Source: Bacteroidales bacterium UBA3684
GTDB lineage: Bacteria; Bacteroidota; Bacteroidia; Bacteroidales; P3
Reading direction: 5' to 3'
Assembly: GCA_002372855.1 (NCBI GenBank)
Contig: DFIZ01000032.1
Coordinates: 27,439 to 49,479, forward strand
DNA: 22,041 bases
Under the pieces are notes generated by a model, which saw only the letters and a list, made by a program, of their open reading frames with translations, was not told the DNA's origin and made no database searches. The stretch's first letter is position 1. Every line of letters starts with the position of its first letter. The translations under genes were made by a program, and so were the position numbers. This document shows, piece after piece, positions 21,841 through 22,041 of the stretch.

Positions 21841-22002
21841 AGAGGGGTCAAAGAGGGCCCTTCTCATATACTTCCTATATACTTCTCATATAGTTCTTAT
21901 ATCGCCTATATAAGAAGTATATGAGAAGTATATGAGAACGATATAAGAACGATATAAGAACAATATAAGAAATGCCGAATTATGTACCTCTTCGACCCCT
22001 CT
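21841..22002. repeat. Palindromic element with inverted ends and 11-bp unit arrays
   Basis: Ends 21841-21856 and 21987-22002 are 16-bp inverted repeats with one mismatch. Inside, four 11-bp units on the left (CTCATATACTT type, 21863-21906) face five to six units in opposite orientation on the right (AAGTATATGAG twice, AACGATATAAG twice, AACAATATAAG; to 21969). Together they could fold into an imperfect hairpin of about 40 bp with a tiny loop. The last unit and tail (21963-21991) recur at 1-29. It lies upstream of the ftcD promoter and contains no credible gene. A non-mobile repeat and a MITE-like element are both possible. The remaining 22003-22041 shows nothing recognisable. Confidence 0.75.
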
Positions 22003-22041
22003 TTTTACCTCCCGTTGGCGGCTTGTTGGTGGTAGAGGACG

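Noticed and set aside
1..22041. Could the 29-bp direct repeats be att sites of an integrated element?
   Set aside because: There is no integrase or tRNA at either end, and the enclosed genes are core chromosomal functions.

Overview
This window looks like chromosomal DNA from a GC-rich member of the Bacteroidota, probably a Bacteroidales-type gut or host-associated lineage. Several things point there: an ExbB-ExbD-TonB set, the families DUF5683, DUF4159, DUF2807 and the DUF3276 PUR protein, a BatA-N/VWA membrane protein, a bifunctional FtcD/FchA, and promoter octamers matching the Bacteroidota -7 consensus TAnnTTTG. Shine-Dalgarno sequences are not evident. Every gene except aroE is on the minus strand. 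The genes are mostly housekeeping. I see no phage, transposase, CRISPR array, tRNA or rRNA.

Layout by position (minus-strand operons are transcribed from high to low coordinates): (1) 128-5815, a tight operon of endonuclease/exonuclease/phosphatase membrane protein, nth, Bat-type protein, ABC ATPase and ABC-2 permease, with three 4-bp stop/start overlaps. (2) 5906-6646, aroE on the plus strand, divergent from operon 1. (3) 6633-10104, mnmA, rsmE, DUF4159, DUF2807. (4) 10258-11588, ECF sigma factor, putative anti-sigma factor, Spy/CpxP-like periplasmic protein, closed by a clear terminator. (5) 11855-14223, exbB, exbD, tonB and an S4 RNA-binding protein. (6) 14303-16889, PUR-domain protein, parA, parB, DUF5683. 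(7) 16997-21746, ftcD/fchA, a 45-residue lipoprotein, dnaB, and a cysteine-desulfidase-family protein.

The most unusual aspect is the repeats. Short tandem arrays with periods of 7, 8, 9 and 11 nt sit at gene junctions, and several of them include the stop codon of the upstream gene. More striking, intergenic-type repeats also lie inside open reading frames without breaking them. rsmE carries two inverted copies of a palindrome. mnmA carries two different hairpin repeats that encode about 31 and 15 extra residues. aroE carries the same heptamer array (in the other orientation) that lies in its own promoter region. The DUF4159 signal peptide is built from a 9-nt repeat, and the Bat protein tail is encoded by an 8-nt repeat. 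This resembles the in-frame palindromic elements described in Rickettsia, but with several unrelated repeat families in one small region. The same 5.9-10.2 kb block also shows the opposite GC skew to its flanks, which may reflect an inversion.

The window ends are related: bases 1-29 are identical to 21963-21991. The right copy belongs to a roughly 162-bp palindromic element with 16-bp inverted ends and an 11-bp-unit array inside. The window probably starts within a second copy of the same element.
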